This document shows positions 51,201 to 60,444 of a stretch of DNA of 64,000 bases, in pieces (the stretch's first letter is position 1; each line of letters begins with the position of its first letter). A model generated the notes under the pieces. That model ran no database searches. It was not told the DNA's origin and worked only from the letters and a program-made list of their open reading frames with translations. Both the position numbers and the translations under genes were made by a program. Source of the stretch: Opisthocomus hoazin (taxonomy: Eukaryota > Chordata > Aves > Opisthocomiformes > Opisthocomidae); contig NC_134428.1 of assembly GCF_030867145.1 (NCBI RefSeq), forward strand, positions 20,873,537 to 20,937,536, written 5' to 3'.

Positions 51201-54200
51201 AAAACCAGACATTTTTTTAAAACCAAAGTAGAATTTCAAGTGTCTTGATTAGCACACAGGTTTTACACTTGAGCAGGCACATACGGAAGAGAAGGGCAAT
51301 GCAAGGGCTGGAAGCACAGGTGACAAATCACAACACAGATCTCCCCTCCCTATTTAAGTTCTGTCAACCAAATCTGGAGGACTAATGTCCATTTTACAGA
51401 TGGTTGCTACTAACAACACTTCATTATACCAGGGTGCTAATCAGCTAAATTTATCAGACACACTTCAGTAGAAGGTGCCATAGAACTACTTGTTATATTA
51501 GGAGCAGATTTTCTAGGAGAAAGGAGGCTGAAAGCAAGCAAAGCCTTTAGCAAAAACACCTAAGGTTTCCTCTCCATCATCAGAGGCAACGGCCTTGCGG
51601 AGCCAAGGTGATCCGACTCACGGGAAATGCAGGGGAGTACAAGAACTGACTATTTTTGTCCACAGATACCTCAGACTTCTCATGGGCAAAAATGAGGGCT
51701 CCACTACAAACTCCTGGACCAAGAATACTAAAGCAGCAATGTAAATATTATTCATCAGCATTTCCCCTTCCTTTCTGTCTTCTCATGAAAAGCCTCAGGA
51801 ATTATGGAAATGCCTTTCCCCCTTATCGTGTCAAACACATTCCTCCGTAACTCCAGAATTCAGTGTCCACATCAACCTCTTGGAAAGCTGCTGCAGATTT
51901 TAACTACAACTCCAAATAGATATCCCTCCTTGCCTGTTGGTTTTGGGTTTGTTTTTTTTTAAATCTTACATAATGTGAAATCCCCTAAAAACAAGAAAAG
52001 AAAAACAGAAGTTCCACTGAAAAAAAAAAAAACCACTATTCTTCCTATTAAGAGCTTTACGTATTTTTGAGACAACTATATACAACTTGTTTGGGGTTTT
52101 TTAAGGAATTCAAAATCATGCAACTTATTTAGAAAGGAGCAATGCAAAGGAAACAGTCTATTTTATCTAACAAAGCTCACTGACACACACATCTATGTTC
52201 AACGTGGAAGAGGCGTCCATATTTCTTACTAGGTTCAAGAAAAGTAATCGTATTTAGCTTCCCTCTAATTAAGAGATGGTGCAATATTGTCCTTCCTTCT
52301 CCTTCCCAACAACTGACTTGTAAATACAAGCTACCAAATGCCAAAACAACAGAAGATCAAATAATACAGATACTATCATAAAGTTAGATATTGGAAACCC
52401 CAAAAAAATATTTTGGGTTTCTCCTTTAAAAAAACCCACAGCTTTATCAGAGCTGATGTCAAATACGCATCCTGTACCAGATAGTCTGTTTTTAGTTTTG
52501 GGGGGTTTGTTTGTGGCTTTTTTTCCTTTGCTTTTGAGGTGTTGGGGGTAGTTACACTTTGGGGATTTTTTTGGTGGTTGGTTGGTTGGGGGGTTTTTAC
52601 CAACAAAGTTTCAGATGCTGTTCAGCAGTTGGTGATTTTCCAGATGAAGCAGAGAAGTAATAGCACAGCTCAAAATTAGTCAGGTGAGGTTACCTAAGCT
52701 TTATTTAGTAATAAAAAAGCACTAGCATTTCTGCATTCCCCTACAGTTGTAGAGCTCTACCCGGCTTCTCAAAACATCGCTGTCACATACTACAGCAGGC
52801 AAAAAAAAAAAATCCCACACCAAGTTATCACCTTCCAACGTCACACAGTAAATCTGTGTGACAGAGCACGCTGTTCTTTTAACTATGCTGTTAGATCATC
52901 AAGTGATTAATTGATTTCCCAAGTCTGGGAATACTAGGAACACATTCCATTCGCAAGTCAGCCACGGAGCCATGGTCCCAAGCTGTAGCAAACACAATAA
53001 AGTGAGATGGAACTACACACACTGAAGAAATAGCAGGATTAGGGGAGAAAAGTCCATTGAGGAATGTTCCCAAAGACTAAGGAGATAAAAAGTCAAATCC
53101 TCACCAGGGCAGTTTCCCAGCTCACAACAGGAAATTGCTAAACTATCATTTTTCACACTCAACTCTAACAAAGAGGTTGGAAGTGTAAAAATTCAGACCC
53201 AAAAAGGTAACTCACCAAGCAACAACACATACAGCTGTTGTCCAGGAAACTTTTACAAGGGCATTTTAGCTCATCGTCTTAATTACGCCAGGGAAAAACT
53301 TGATCTTAGTATTTAAGCATTAAAAAATGGCATGCCACTTCACATGTCTTTTTCACATTTTATAGTTAGCACAGGCTCATTCATATCTCAAATTCTGTTG
53401 AAAAGCAGTCACCAAACCTTCCCTCCTTTTGTACCAGTTCCACACGTCTGTAACTGACAGATTTCTTTCCCTCAGCCTGTACCAACCCACTAAAACTTGC
53501 AGATTGTGGGGGAAATCAGAGTGGTAATGAGCAAATTCTGCTGCCCGCAACCAGTACAGCCCTCCCTACCAAGCCCTGCTCCAGGCTGCACACACAGTTA
53601 AAGATTTACCACTAGAAGAGGAGACATCCCCTCCGTCCCCAGCCAACACACCTGGATCCCCTCCCTGCCATCACTGCCAAACAGGCTCACACAGGAGCAA
53701 GAGGAGGGAGGGAACAAAAAAAAGTCAATACGACTTCGCAAACCTGACGTTAATGTATTGCACAATTATCTCCTCTGTTTTCTCTCTTGATTGTTTTAAA
53801 ACACTTTTAACCCTGCAAAATAAAAAAAAGAGTCTCTCATCACTCAGGAGATTTAGAGCCTCCTAAGCTGCTGATCTCCGAAGACATATGGGTGTGAAAC
53901 TTCCAAGACCACCGAACCCACATCACAACGCTAGAAATAAAAGCATTCCTGCTTTCACAGCATTATTTTTCTTTTGCTAAGATCACTAGATACCTCCTCT
54001 CCAGTGTTCACAATATAAACTATGTCAAAAAAAGCCAAGTTTTCTGAACAGGGCTGAGTAGATCAGACAGTCACGGAAGCAGCAGCAGCGCAGAGGTTAA
54101 TCAGGTAAAGCGCACTCCACTCAGAGACGACTGGTTTATCTCTATATGGCTCCTGAAGTAGACGGTAAATCCGTAACAGACATACCTGAACCAGCTCTCT

Positions 54201-55264
54201 CTTTGGCACAGTAGGACATTTTTTTCCACAAAGGCTGCTGTTCAATATCTTACATCAGTCCTGGACAGAAATATTCCAAAATAATTTATTTATAAGCATT
54301 ATGTGCATCAGGAGCATCACAGGCCTATCCAAAGCACACTCACACTGGAACCTGAATATAATCCAACTAAATCATTTTTCCCTGAATAAAGCTTACCCAC
54401 TTCCAATCTCTACTGGTTTTTCTTTCCAGAGGAAAAAAAAATACTATGCACAGAGCAGTAATTGCCACTTTAAGGGAACTTTAGAGAACCGTATTATCCC
54501 GCTTCCCTCAGTTTAACTGATAGGATCCTCGCACGTCCTTTTCTTCACCCCCCCCCAGGAGCTCCCTCCATTTCCCATCTGCCAACAAGCGCTGGCACCG
54601 TCTGGCTGCAACTTTCCCGACCTCAGCTCCAGCTGCGCACTCCCAGAACTTCAGCGTCTGGAGCTGCCGCTGCCTCTCGGCTCCTGGCTGGGCTCAGCCG
54701 GGAGCAGACGTGGCCTCCGCCCGGGACAGCGCCTGCCGACCCGCTTCGCCTCGGCGTGCCCCGGCTCCGTTCCAGCGGGCCGGGTACGAGCAGACGAAAC
54801 AAGGTGGTCTCAGCATCCACCGCCGCGCCCAGAGGAGAGGCTCCGGCCGGCGCCCGGCCCGCCGTTAACCCCGCGGGAGGGCTCCCTGAATCCCGCCCAG
54901 CCCGCAGGCACCGGGACGCGGCCGCCCCCGGGCTCGCCTTCCCGCCGGGGCGGGTGAAGTCCAGCGACCCGCGGCGCCCACCGCCACCCCCCGTTACCTA
55001 CCACCGAGGGGAGCCCCCCGCCACCGCGAAGCGGGCACCGCCGAGGCCCAGCACCCGCCGCCCCGGGGGGAGAAGGGGAAGGCGGCGCCTTTTTACCTCA
55101 GGTTCTGGCGGGGGGAGCGGCCCCGGCCCCACCCGAGGAGCCCCGTCACCCACCTCCCCCACCCCCGGGCCGCGGCGGGAGGGAAGGGGTAGCCGCCGCC
55201 CCGTACCTGTGCCGGCGCCCGCCGTGCCCGCGGGCGGCTCGCCGTCCATCGCGGTGGCGGTCAT
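36173..55264 (-). CDS. SNX8: SNX8, sorting nexin 8 (PX-BAR), complete
   Basis: Eleven exons encode 448 aa (human 465). SNX8 binds phosphoinositides on early endosomes and helps tubulate membranes and sort cargo toward the Golgi. Residues 1 to ~45 are a short disordered leader (MTATAMDGEPPAGTAGAG...). The PX domain spans roughly 50-165, with the phosphoinositide-binding motif RRYNDF at 91-96, the proline loop PALPPKRMLG at 113-122 and SRRRALKRFINLVARHP after it. The rest (about 190-425) is the BAR-type helical domain, including SRELIRNIYNSFYKLRDRAE and RNYFSLYCLHQETQLI. The tail MPTPPLSPPEGNFFSN is proline-rich. All phases join and every key motif is kept. The start matches the human N-terminus in type (MTxxAMD). 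Confidence 0.98.
36287..37059 (-). other. SNX8: SNX8 intron 10
   Basis: 773 bases; contains an A-rich run at 36819-36840; nothing else seen. Confidence 0.9.
37060..37209 (-). CDS. SNX8: SNX8 exon 10 (residues 362-411)
   Basis: 150 nt, phase 0 at both ends: QENAILTMELRNYFSLYCLH to QIQGHKE. Acceptor TTCTTTCAG, donor GTCAGT. Confidence 0.96.
37210..37609 (-). other. SNX8: SNX8 intron 9
   Basis: 400 bases; nothing recognised. Confidence 0.9.
37610..37759 (-). CDS. SNX8: SNX8 exon 9 (residues 312-361)
   Basis: 150 nt, phase 0 at both ends: DLCERHEKGVLHKHQRALHK to EQLESRIVE. Acceptor CCCATAAAG, donor GTAGGG. Confidence 0.96.
37760..38583 (-). other. SNX8: SNX8 intron 8
   Basis: 824 bases with two short A-runs; no exon or repeat family seen. 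Confidence 0.9.
38584..38652 (-). CDS. SNX8: SNX8 exon 8 (residues 289-311)
   Basis: 69 nt, phase 0 at both ends: GKQEENDVVEKLNLFLDLLQ then SYK. Acceptor TTTTCTAG, donor GTGAGC. Confidence 0.96.
38653..39726 (-). other. SNX8: SNX8 intron 7
   Basis: 1.07 kb; nothing recognised. Confidence 0.9.
39727..39859 (-). CDS. SNX8: SNX8 exon 7 (residues 244-288)
   Basis: 133 nt: ALGSDTTPLPSWAALNNST, WGTLKQALKGLSVEFALLAD. Acceptor TCTCCTCCTAG, donor GTGAGT. Confidence 0.96.
39860..40282 (-). other. SNX8: SNX8 intron 6
   Basis: 423 bases; nothing recognised. Confidence 0.9.
40283..40443 (-). CDS. SNX8: SNX8 exon 6 (residues 191-243 and part of 244)
   Basis: 161 nt: DFLPADIQAQFAASRELIR to LLIFGKEL, the first BAR helix region. 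Nearly identical to human. Acceptor CTTCTGCAG, donor GTAGGT. Confidence 0.97.
40444..41402 (-). other. SNX8: SNX8 intron 5
   Basis: 959 bases; nothing recognised. Confidence 0.9.
41403..41483 (-). CDS. SNX8: SNX8 exon 5 (residues 164-190)
   Basis: 81 nt, phase 0 at both ends: DVQNKLRELVQGVGDEF to LATQAK. Acceptor CTTCTCCAG, donor GTATGT. Confidence 0.95.
41484..41853 (-). other. SNX8: SNX8 intron 4
   Basis: 370 bases; nothing recognised. Confidence 0.9.
41854..41975 (-). CDS. SNX8: SNX8 exon 4 (residues 123-163)
   Basis: 122 nt; acceptor TTCTTCCCATAG, donor GTGAGT. Encodes DREFIESRRRALKRFINLV and KLFLSFSGS, the end of the PX domain. Confidence 0.95.
41976..45108 (-). other. SNX8: SNX8 intron 3
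   Basis: 3.13 kb. Holds a G-run cluster at 42574-42590 and T- and A-homopolymers near 43541, 44612 and 44787. The plus-strand open frames at 43064-43405 and 43586-43843 have no family resemblance. Confidence 0.9.
42574..42590 (+). repeat. G-run cluster with G-quadruplex potential
   Basis: GGGG, T, seven Gs, A, GGGG. Matches the minimal four-tract pattern. It lies in SNX8 intron 3 on the strand opposite the transcript. Confidence 0.7.
45109..45226 (-). CDS. SNX8: SNX8 exon 3 (residues 84-122)
   Basis: 118 nt; acceptor CTCTATTGCAG, donor GTAAAT. Encodes the core PX segment with VYRRYNDFVVF and PALPPKRMLG. Confidence 0.96.
45227..47261 (-). other. SNX8: SNX8 intron 2
   Basis: 2.03 kb. A weak CR1-tail-like stretch near 46390-46440 is too short to call. 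Nothing else recognised. Confidence 0.88.
47262..47452 (-). CDS. SNX8: SNX8 exon 2 (residues 20-83)
   Basis: 191 nt; acceptor TTTTGTCTTTTAG, donor GTAATT. Contains QGNPLLLSHTLQELL and VELIPEKKGLFLKHVEYEV, the start of the PX domain. Confidence 0.96.
47453..55206 (-). other. SNX8: SNX8 intron 1
   Basis: 7.75 kb, the longest SNX8 intron. A G/T-rich low-complexity tract lies at 52497-52602 and A-runs near 52021 and 52801. The last ~650 bases are CpG island. No additional exon recognised. Confidence 0.88.
52497..52602 (+). repeat. G/T-rich low-complexity tract
   Basis: G runs (GGGGGG, GGGGG, GGGG) separated by T-rich spacers, with GGTTGGTTGGTTGGGG near the right end. On the SNX8 transcript it reads as A/C-rich. 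Confidence 0.8.
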
Positions 55265-55650
55265 GTGAGGCCGGGGCCCGGCGGCCGCCCTCCCCTCCCC
55301 TTCCTCCGCAGCGCGGGCGGAGCGGGCGGGGAGAGGCCGCCTCCCGGGGGGCCGGGGCGTGGGGCGCCGGGGGGGCTTCGCTTGCGGGCGCGACACCGAG
55401 CTGGGGGGGGGCGAACAACACGCCTTCGGCCGGGCTTTGCTCGTCGGGAGACGTGTCAGGACACCATCTCTCGCGACAGCGCTTGGCGATATGGGCCGCG
55501 CTGAAGCGACAGGCGCTCCGCTTCTGGGAGCCGGCGGGAACGCCTGGGCTTTGCCCCCGGAGGGCTCAGCCGCCCCTCGGGACAGGCCGCCAGCCCTCCC
55601 TGCCGCGGGCCGGGCTGCTCCGAGCGCCCCTGAACCACTTCCAGATTAGC
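54530..55650 (-). promoter_or_regulatory. SNX8: CpG-island promoter of SNX8
   Basis: A G+C-rich, CpG-dense block around SNX8 exon 1. No TATA box. Long overlapping open frames on both strands (for example 54756-55268) are composition effects; only the 19-codon exon 1 frame is supported by homology. Confidence 0.88.
55207..55264 (-). CDS. SNX8: SNX8 exon 1 (start codon, residues 1-19)
   Basis: 58 nt from the ATG at 55264-55262, encoding MTATAMDGEPPAGTAGAGT plus G of D20; donor GTACGG. It lies in a CpG island. A longer in-frame N-terminal extension is open upstream (to 55396), but its start is not supported by family length. Confidence 0.9.
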
Positions 55651-58600
55651 AGTAAGACTTCCAGACGTCTTAAAGCGCAGAAACAGAAGGGAGCGGCTCA
55701 CGGGCTTAGTAAGAAGCTTTATTCCAAAATCAAATGAATTCTGTCAGAAAGCCGCACAGGACGGTCGCTGGGAGCGCGGAGTTGCAGGCAGGTCTCGCTG
55801 CGTGCCACACGCCGTAGATGAACTGGTGGTGGGGTACCCCGGCAGCCCGTCCCACCACACGGCCACCGACGTCGCACCGCAGGCCAGATGAGAGCCTCCA
55901 AGACAACTGCGGTGGATTTTCTTTCACTGAGTTACCTTTTTCCACAGCATTTAATTTCTGCTGCCATCTCGTCAGTCAGGGTGTTTCCGTACTCAGTATT
56001 TTAATTTGGATTTTTATGAAATATTCTTCAAGATAAGTTGAAGCAGACGTTTAATTTTTTCCGAAAGAAAAGCCATTGTAGCATTTTATGCTAGGCACTA
56101 GGAGGAGTGCGCTAATAAAGGTAAATATGGTAAAAACGAGCATTAACCTATTCAGGAAAGCACAGAAATAGGAGCCTTTGGAATGCAAATACACTTTCTA
56201 AAACTGCATAAAAATAAGAATTTCAGGTATGAATGCCCCTCATTTTATTAGTGGTTTGTTTCCCCCACTTCCTGGACTTTATTAGTCAAGAATAATATGG
56301 TTGACATTGGTGAAAAATAAGGCGTATGTTTTGTACAGTGGTTTTGCTGAAAACACCATCAAACCAGCAAAACATAGCCAATCTAGACCTCCAGATTGAA
56401 AAGCTACCCATTCATAATAACACTTTATGGTTCTAACATCCAAAGTATTGATGCATTCACTAATTAATGTTCCTGATAGCTATTTGTCTTTGCATTATTA
56501 ATATATATCTCCACTATATGCATAGAGAACTAAACCAGAAAATTACAAAGTGAGAATTATTTCAGGTGTAAGTAATTACCATCATACTGCTCTCCCTTGA
56601 AAATTTCTGTGCTGCTACAAAGATGTGAATGACTTGAGTGATTCTCCTTCTGCCTCTTGCCTTGGTGCTATTTTAGCCGAGATCCCCACAAGCGTGGGTG
56701 CAGACTAACGCTGTGTGGAAAATTAAAAAAGCATGGCATTCTTTGAGCTGAGAGGCCCTTCAAATCATGTTTATACAGCAGCCGAGTGGAGAGTTTTGCA
56801 CGCTCAGCACTTCTGAAAACTAAGCGCTACACAATTTTTCGCCTATATAGCATTTTTGGAGAAAATGAATGGAGGAATCAACATGTTCTCATTTAGCTAT
56901 AGATTTTTGATTGGTCTGTACTTAAGCTAATAGCATAACTATTTATTTGGTATAAATAAGACATTCTCAACTGAAGACTGCTTTTGCAATTCATGGGAGG
57001 AGTTGTGAAGAAAAACACTGTGAAAACTAATTCAATTGCAGAAATATTTTTTTAACAGGGCCAGAAAGATTGTGCTTGACATAAGCTGTTGAACACTTCC
57101 ATATTGGCTGTAAATGCAGCAAAAGCTTCTGGAAAATCTATAGCATAAAGCAACTACAATCACTAGAGAAAGAAAGAAAGAAAGAGCACGTGTCAGCAGG
57201 TTCCAGGCAACAAACGTAATGCAAAAGTGCGGGACTACCTGAGGCCCTGGCCCTTCAATGCATCATTCTCCGCACATCCTATGAGTATTAGGTAAAATTT
57301 CTTACACACCATAAGAGCTGGATTACACTTTCAGAATTCAACTAGGAAGCAGTGCTGTCAGCTCTACTATTCTCAGATCACCTGCACTCGGTAACTAATT
57401 CATGAGGCATTGCTGGTCTGACAGTTGTGTTACAGTAAGGCATTCCTGCTGGATTTCTTTCCCAAAACTTCACATTAATCAGTAGTTTTGCATGTGGAAT
57501 ACTTACAGCAACAGGCTCCAGCTGCCAGTGCCAAAATCTCCAGTTTTAAAAGTTGTTGCACTCGCCCTCAGGTTGCTGAGTAAGGACTGGAAGAGAGAGA
57601 ATAGCAGTGAGATAGCAGCACGGGGACCGCAGGGAAATTTCAACAGAAGAAAGGAAAGGGGGAAGGAAGGAAGGAAGAGAAGATAAATCAAAAGTTGCTG
57701 TAAAGTAAGGGAAAGTGCAAATAGCAGAGCATGCAAAGATAGGAAAATAGGATCCAACGTTTAGATTCGATGTTTAACAAAGGTCATTGTAAAAGTCATA
57801 GCTAGCTAGCAAACGGTAACAGAAGTAATATGCAGAAATTGCACACTCCAACACCACAGACAGATGTGAGCGGTGAAACAGAGGCGAGAGACCACGTACA
57901 CCCTCCTGGAAGAGCTGTGTGGCCTTGAGGACCCAGCTGGGACCGTGGATTGAACCGCAGCATGTCCTCACATTTGGAAAAAATATATGGTTGTGATGGC
58001 CGGAGAAGTAACAGCATTTTCCGTGCACTTCAACGTCTCAATGCTGCTGCAAACCAAAAAGGCAAAGCCTGGTCAACTACCAACTGTATAACGAGGGGAA
58101 AAATTAAAAACCAAAACCTGCACAAAGTGCCAGTCATCATTTCCATTCATAAGCATTGCCCATAGCTTAAGTACAGAATTGACAGGCTCAACTAATTAAA
58201 TCTGAGCGGAGTTTGGATGCCATCTTGTGACTAGCTGATAAATTACAAAACTCGAATTTCTTCACTTAATTTCTTAAGCATCTTCTCTCAAGATTTTATC
58301 AAAGCATGAAAGATACTGCAATATAAGATAGGGTCTAAATTTAAAATGCTAAGTACAATAACTGCTCTGGTCTTCTCCTTAATTTCCTATGCTGGCATTC
58401 TTATTCTGTATGTTTTGATTAAAATCACTGGGCTAAAAAAAAGACAAACCAAAACCCTACACAAAATGCAAGAATCCATCTCGGAAGTGAACACAGATGA
58501 CCTATTCCTCAAGAACTGAGCTTTTTCCTCTAAAAATGTCACCAAAACCTCAAGACGGTATCCAAGACAAATCCCAGGTTCACTTTGCCACTTTCAATGT

Positions 58601-58969
58601 ATCATATTAGCATGCATACTGAAAAAAAAAGGCACTCCAGTTATTTTGGGAGCACCCTGAGATACCCTAGACAGAAGACAACAGTGTAATTGATAAAGGG
58701 GTCAGCTCTCTCACAGAGTTGGCCACGTTGGCAGCTAGCGTAAGAAAACTTTGCCAGTTTAAAAACCACACTCAGATGGTAGGATTGTGGAAGGTAACAC
58801 TTCATATCACCAGAAAACATTAGAGAGGGATACTCGGCTTGTCTTTCTGCCTGCACCACTGTGCCGGGAGATCACCGTGTCCAGCCAGGCGCGCTGCCCC
58901 TCTGGAAGCCTTCTCCAGCTGACCGCAGGGTCCCAGCCGTGCTCTGGGATGGCGAGCGTCATTTTTTAC
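55651..58969. other. interval between SNX8 and EIF3B promoters
   Basis: A/T-rich except for a G+C-rich patch at about 55740-55910. It contains minus-strand splice and polyadenylation signals, listed separately as a candidate transcript, plus short GAAA (57167-57190) and GGAA (57655-57680) tracts. No known protein family is visible. Confidence 0.6.
55718..55723 (-). terminator. minus-strand polyadenylation signal AATAAA of unknown transcript
   Basis: Reads GGAATAAAGC on the minus strand. It lies upstream of the SNX8 promoter, so it cannot serve SNX8 or EIF3B. Confidence 0.5.
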
Positions 58970-58982
58970 CTCACGGAAAACG

Positions 58983-59135
58983 TTACTTAAAACCCACAAA
59001 GGTCTCATAGAGACTATTACGACGCTCGGAGACGGCCTGGCGTATTCGACCCGCGGCCGGCTCGGACACGGCTCGCTGCGAGCTCGCAAGCCGCTGCCGT
59101 CGCTTGAGGCCCCGCGAGCAGCCCGAGCCCGCCAT
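58983..59135 (-). CDS. candidate 50-codon small ORF opposite the EIF3B promoter
   Basis: Starts at an ATG in strong context (A at -3, G at +4: GTGACATGG) and encodes a basic peptide, MAGSGCSRGLKRRQ... ending RRNSLYETFVGFK before TAA. The last 15 residues look less G+C-driven than the rest. No family is recognised. It may be a chance frame in a CpG island. Confidence 0.25.
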   Translation of the reverse strand: MAGSGCSRGLKRRQRLASSQRAVSEPAAGRIRQAVSERRNSLYETFVGFK

Positions 59136-59918
59136 GTCACCAGGACGGTTTGGGCCTGGCCCCTCCCGGGGCTGATATGGCGGCTCCCGCCGGGCCGTAC
59201 CATGCGGCCCCGCCGCCGGGGGCGAAGAGGGGGGGAGTGCCGCTGCCCCCCACCCCGTATGCTCGCCGCGCCCGAGCACAAACGCGCCGGTGTCCGGGCA
59301 GCACCGCGCGCCTCCCCCTCTGTACGAACTTGGGAGCGCCCGCGCTGGCACCGCCCGCCTTCGGGCGAGCCCATGGTGGAAGGTTTGTAGGGGCGCGGCG
59401 GGCAGATTTCGCGTCAGTGCTCTGTCTTGTCACCTTCTGCCTAGCGCCGGACATGGGAATACGCGGAGCTGCCGAAAACGGAGGAAGGCTTCACTCCACG
59501 TCAGCGCAGTTAGTTGCCACGGTGCCTCCCGCTTTCCGCTTCCCGAAAAATGGTTCGGCCGAACCCCACCTCGGTAGACTGCAAGGAGGCGCCATCTTGG
59601 CCGCAACCACAACGAGGCCCGAAATGGGGGAATCCACGGCTGCTACGGGGCGAGAAGGCGCGGAAGCCGCCGCTGCCTGAGCGAGGAGCAGGGCAGAGAA
59701 GGCGCCGGCAGCCGCCTCTGAGCGGAACGGGGCGAAGGCGGCGTGGGCGGAGGCTGCGGTGGGGCAGGGATTCTCCCCCCCGCGCCAGTTGGTAGGTGCC
59801 GCCGCGCGAGGCCCGCCGGGCCTGGCGCACATGGCCCGGCCGTAGGAGCCTCCCCGCCCCTTTCGCCGTCGCGCTCGAGCTGGCAGCGCGCGGGCGGCGC
59901 GGCCCGGCAGCGAGCCCC

Positions 59919-60444
59919 ATGCAGGACAGCGAGGAGCGCCCGGCGGCCGCCGCGCCGCCCGACGCCCAGGGGCCCGGCCAGGAGCCCGAGCAGGCCGACG
60001 GGCCCCCGCCGCCGGAGCTGCCGCCGCCGGAGAAGGAGAAGGAGGAGGAGGAGGAGGTGGTGGTGGTGGTAGAACAGCAGGAAGAAGAAGCCGAGTCTGA
60101 GGCGCCGCCGGGGCCCCCCGAGCCGCCGCCGCCCGCCGCCGAGGAGCCCGCCGCCGCCGAGCCCGAGCAGCCGCCGCCTCCTCAGCCGCCCTCGCCTCAG
60201 CCGTCGTCCGGCCGCGAAAGCCCCGAGAAGGCCGAGCCTGAAGCCGAGTCGCTGGCCGGGGCCGAGCCCGAGGCCGAGCCAGCGGCAGAGGCCGAGCCCG
60301 AGCCGCCGGCGAAGGCGGAGCCCGAGGCCGAGCCGGGCGCGGCGCAGGAGGATGGGGAGGCCGCGCCCGCCCTCCCGCTCGAACCCGAGGACGAGATTTC
60401 CTTCAGCGACCCCGAGGACTTCGTGGACGACATCAGCGACGAAG
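59919..60444 (+). CDS. EIF3B: EIF3B coding exon 1, translation initiation factor eIF3 subunit b (N-terminus, partial)
   Basis: eIF3b is a core scaffold of the eIF3 complex on the 40S ribosome, with an RRM and WD40 propellers in later exons. Exon 1 encodes 175 residues plus one base. It starts MQDSEERPAAAAPP, like human MQDAEN, and ends with the conserved block FSDPEDFVDDISDE at a GTGGGG donor. Between these is a disordered region rich in E, P and A, with degenerate AEPEAEP repeats and an E5V5 run (codons 60042-60071). The frame stays open upstream but has no in-frame ATG there, so 59919 is the start. The next exon (human EELLGDVL...) was not found before 64000. Confidence 0.95.
60042..60071 (+). 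repeat. EIF3B: (GAG)5(GTG)4GTA triplet repeat coding E5V5
   Basis: Five GAG codons run into four GTG and one GTA. This puts a hydrophobic pentavaline inside an otherwise acidic disordered segment of EIF3B exon 1. Confidence 0.95.

Larger units (their letters stand above)
55700..59200 (-). ncRNA. candidate unnamed minus-strand spliced transcript divergent from EIF3B
   Basis: Proposed from signals only. (a) A CpG-rich start region near 59.2 kb, with a donor GTGAG/GTAAAA at 58969. (b) An 80-nt exon-like block at 57507-57586 with acceptor TTCTCTCTCTTCCAG and donor GTAAGTAT, both close to consensus. (c) A possible last exon beginning at 55906 (acceptor CCACCGCAG, weak pyrimidine tract), ending after the minus-strand AATAAA at 55718-55723. 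The middle block has one open frame (SLLSNLRASATTF...) that does not join in frame to the small ORF in (a). A noncoding RNA, possibly with a short ORF, is therefore likelier than a conventional protein gene. I match it to no known gene. Confidence 0.35.

Noticed and set aside
50804-51226. 140-codon minus-strand frame in SNX8 intron 1
   Set aside because: No family resemblance and no promoter or splice context; the hydrophobic end reflects T-rich antisense sequence.
54756-55268. 170-codon plus-strand frame across the SNX8 promoter
   Set aside because: Antisense composition shadow within the CpG island.
55730-55945. 71-codon minus-strand frame ending FLTEFI near the orphan polyadenylation signal
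   Set aside because: Tempting as a terminal coding exon, but the acceptor is weak, three frames are open in the G+C-rich patch and no family is recognised. Kept only as part of the candidate transcript.
59150-59680. 176-codon plus-strand frame upstream of EIF3B
   Set aside because: CpG-island frame rich in A, P, G and R; no family, no splice logic, and it ends before the EIF3B start.
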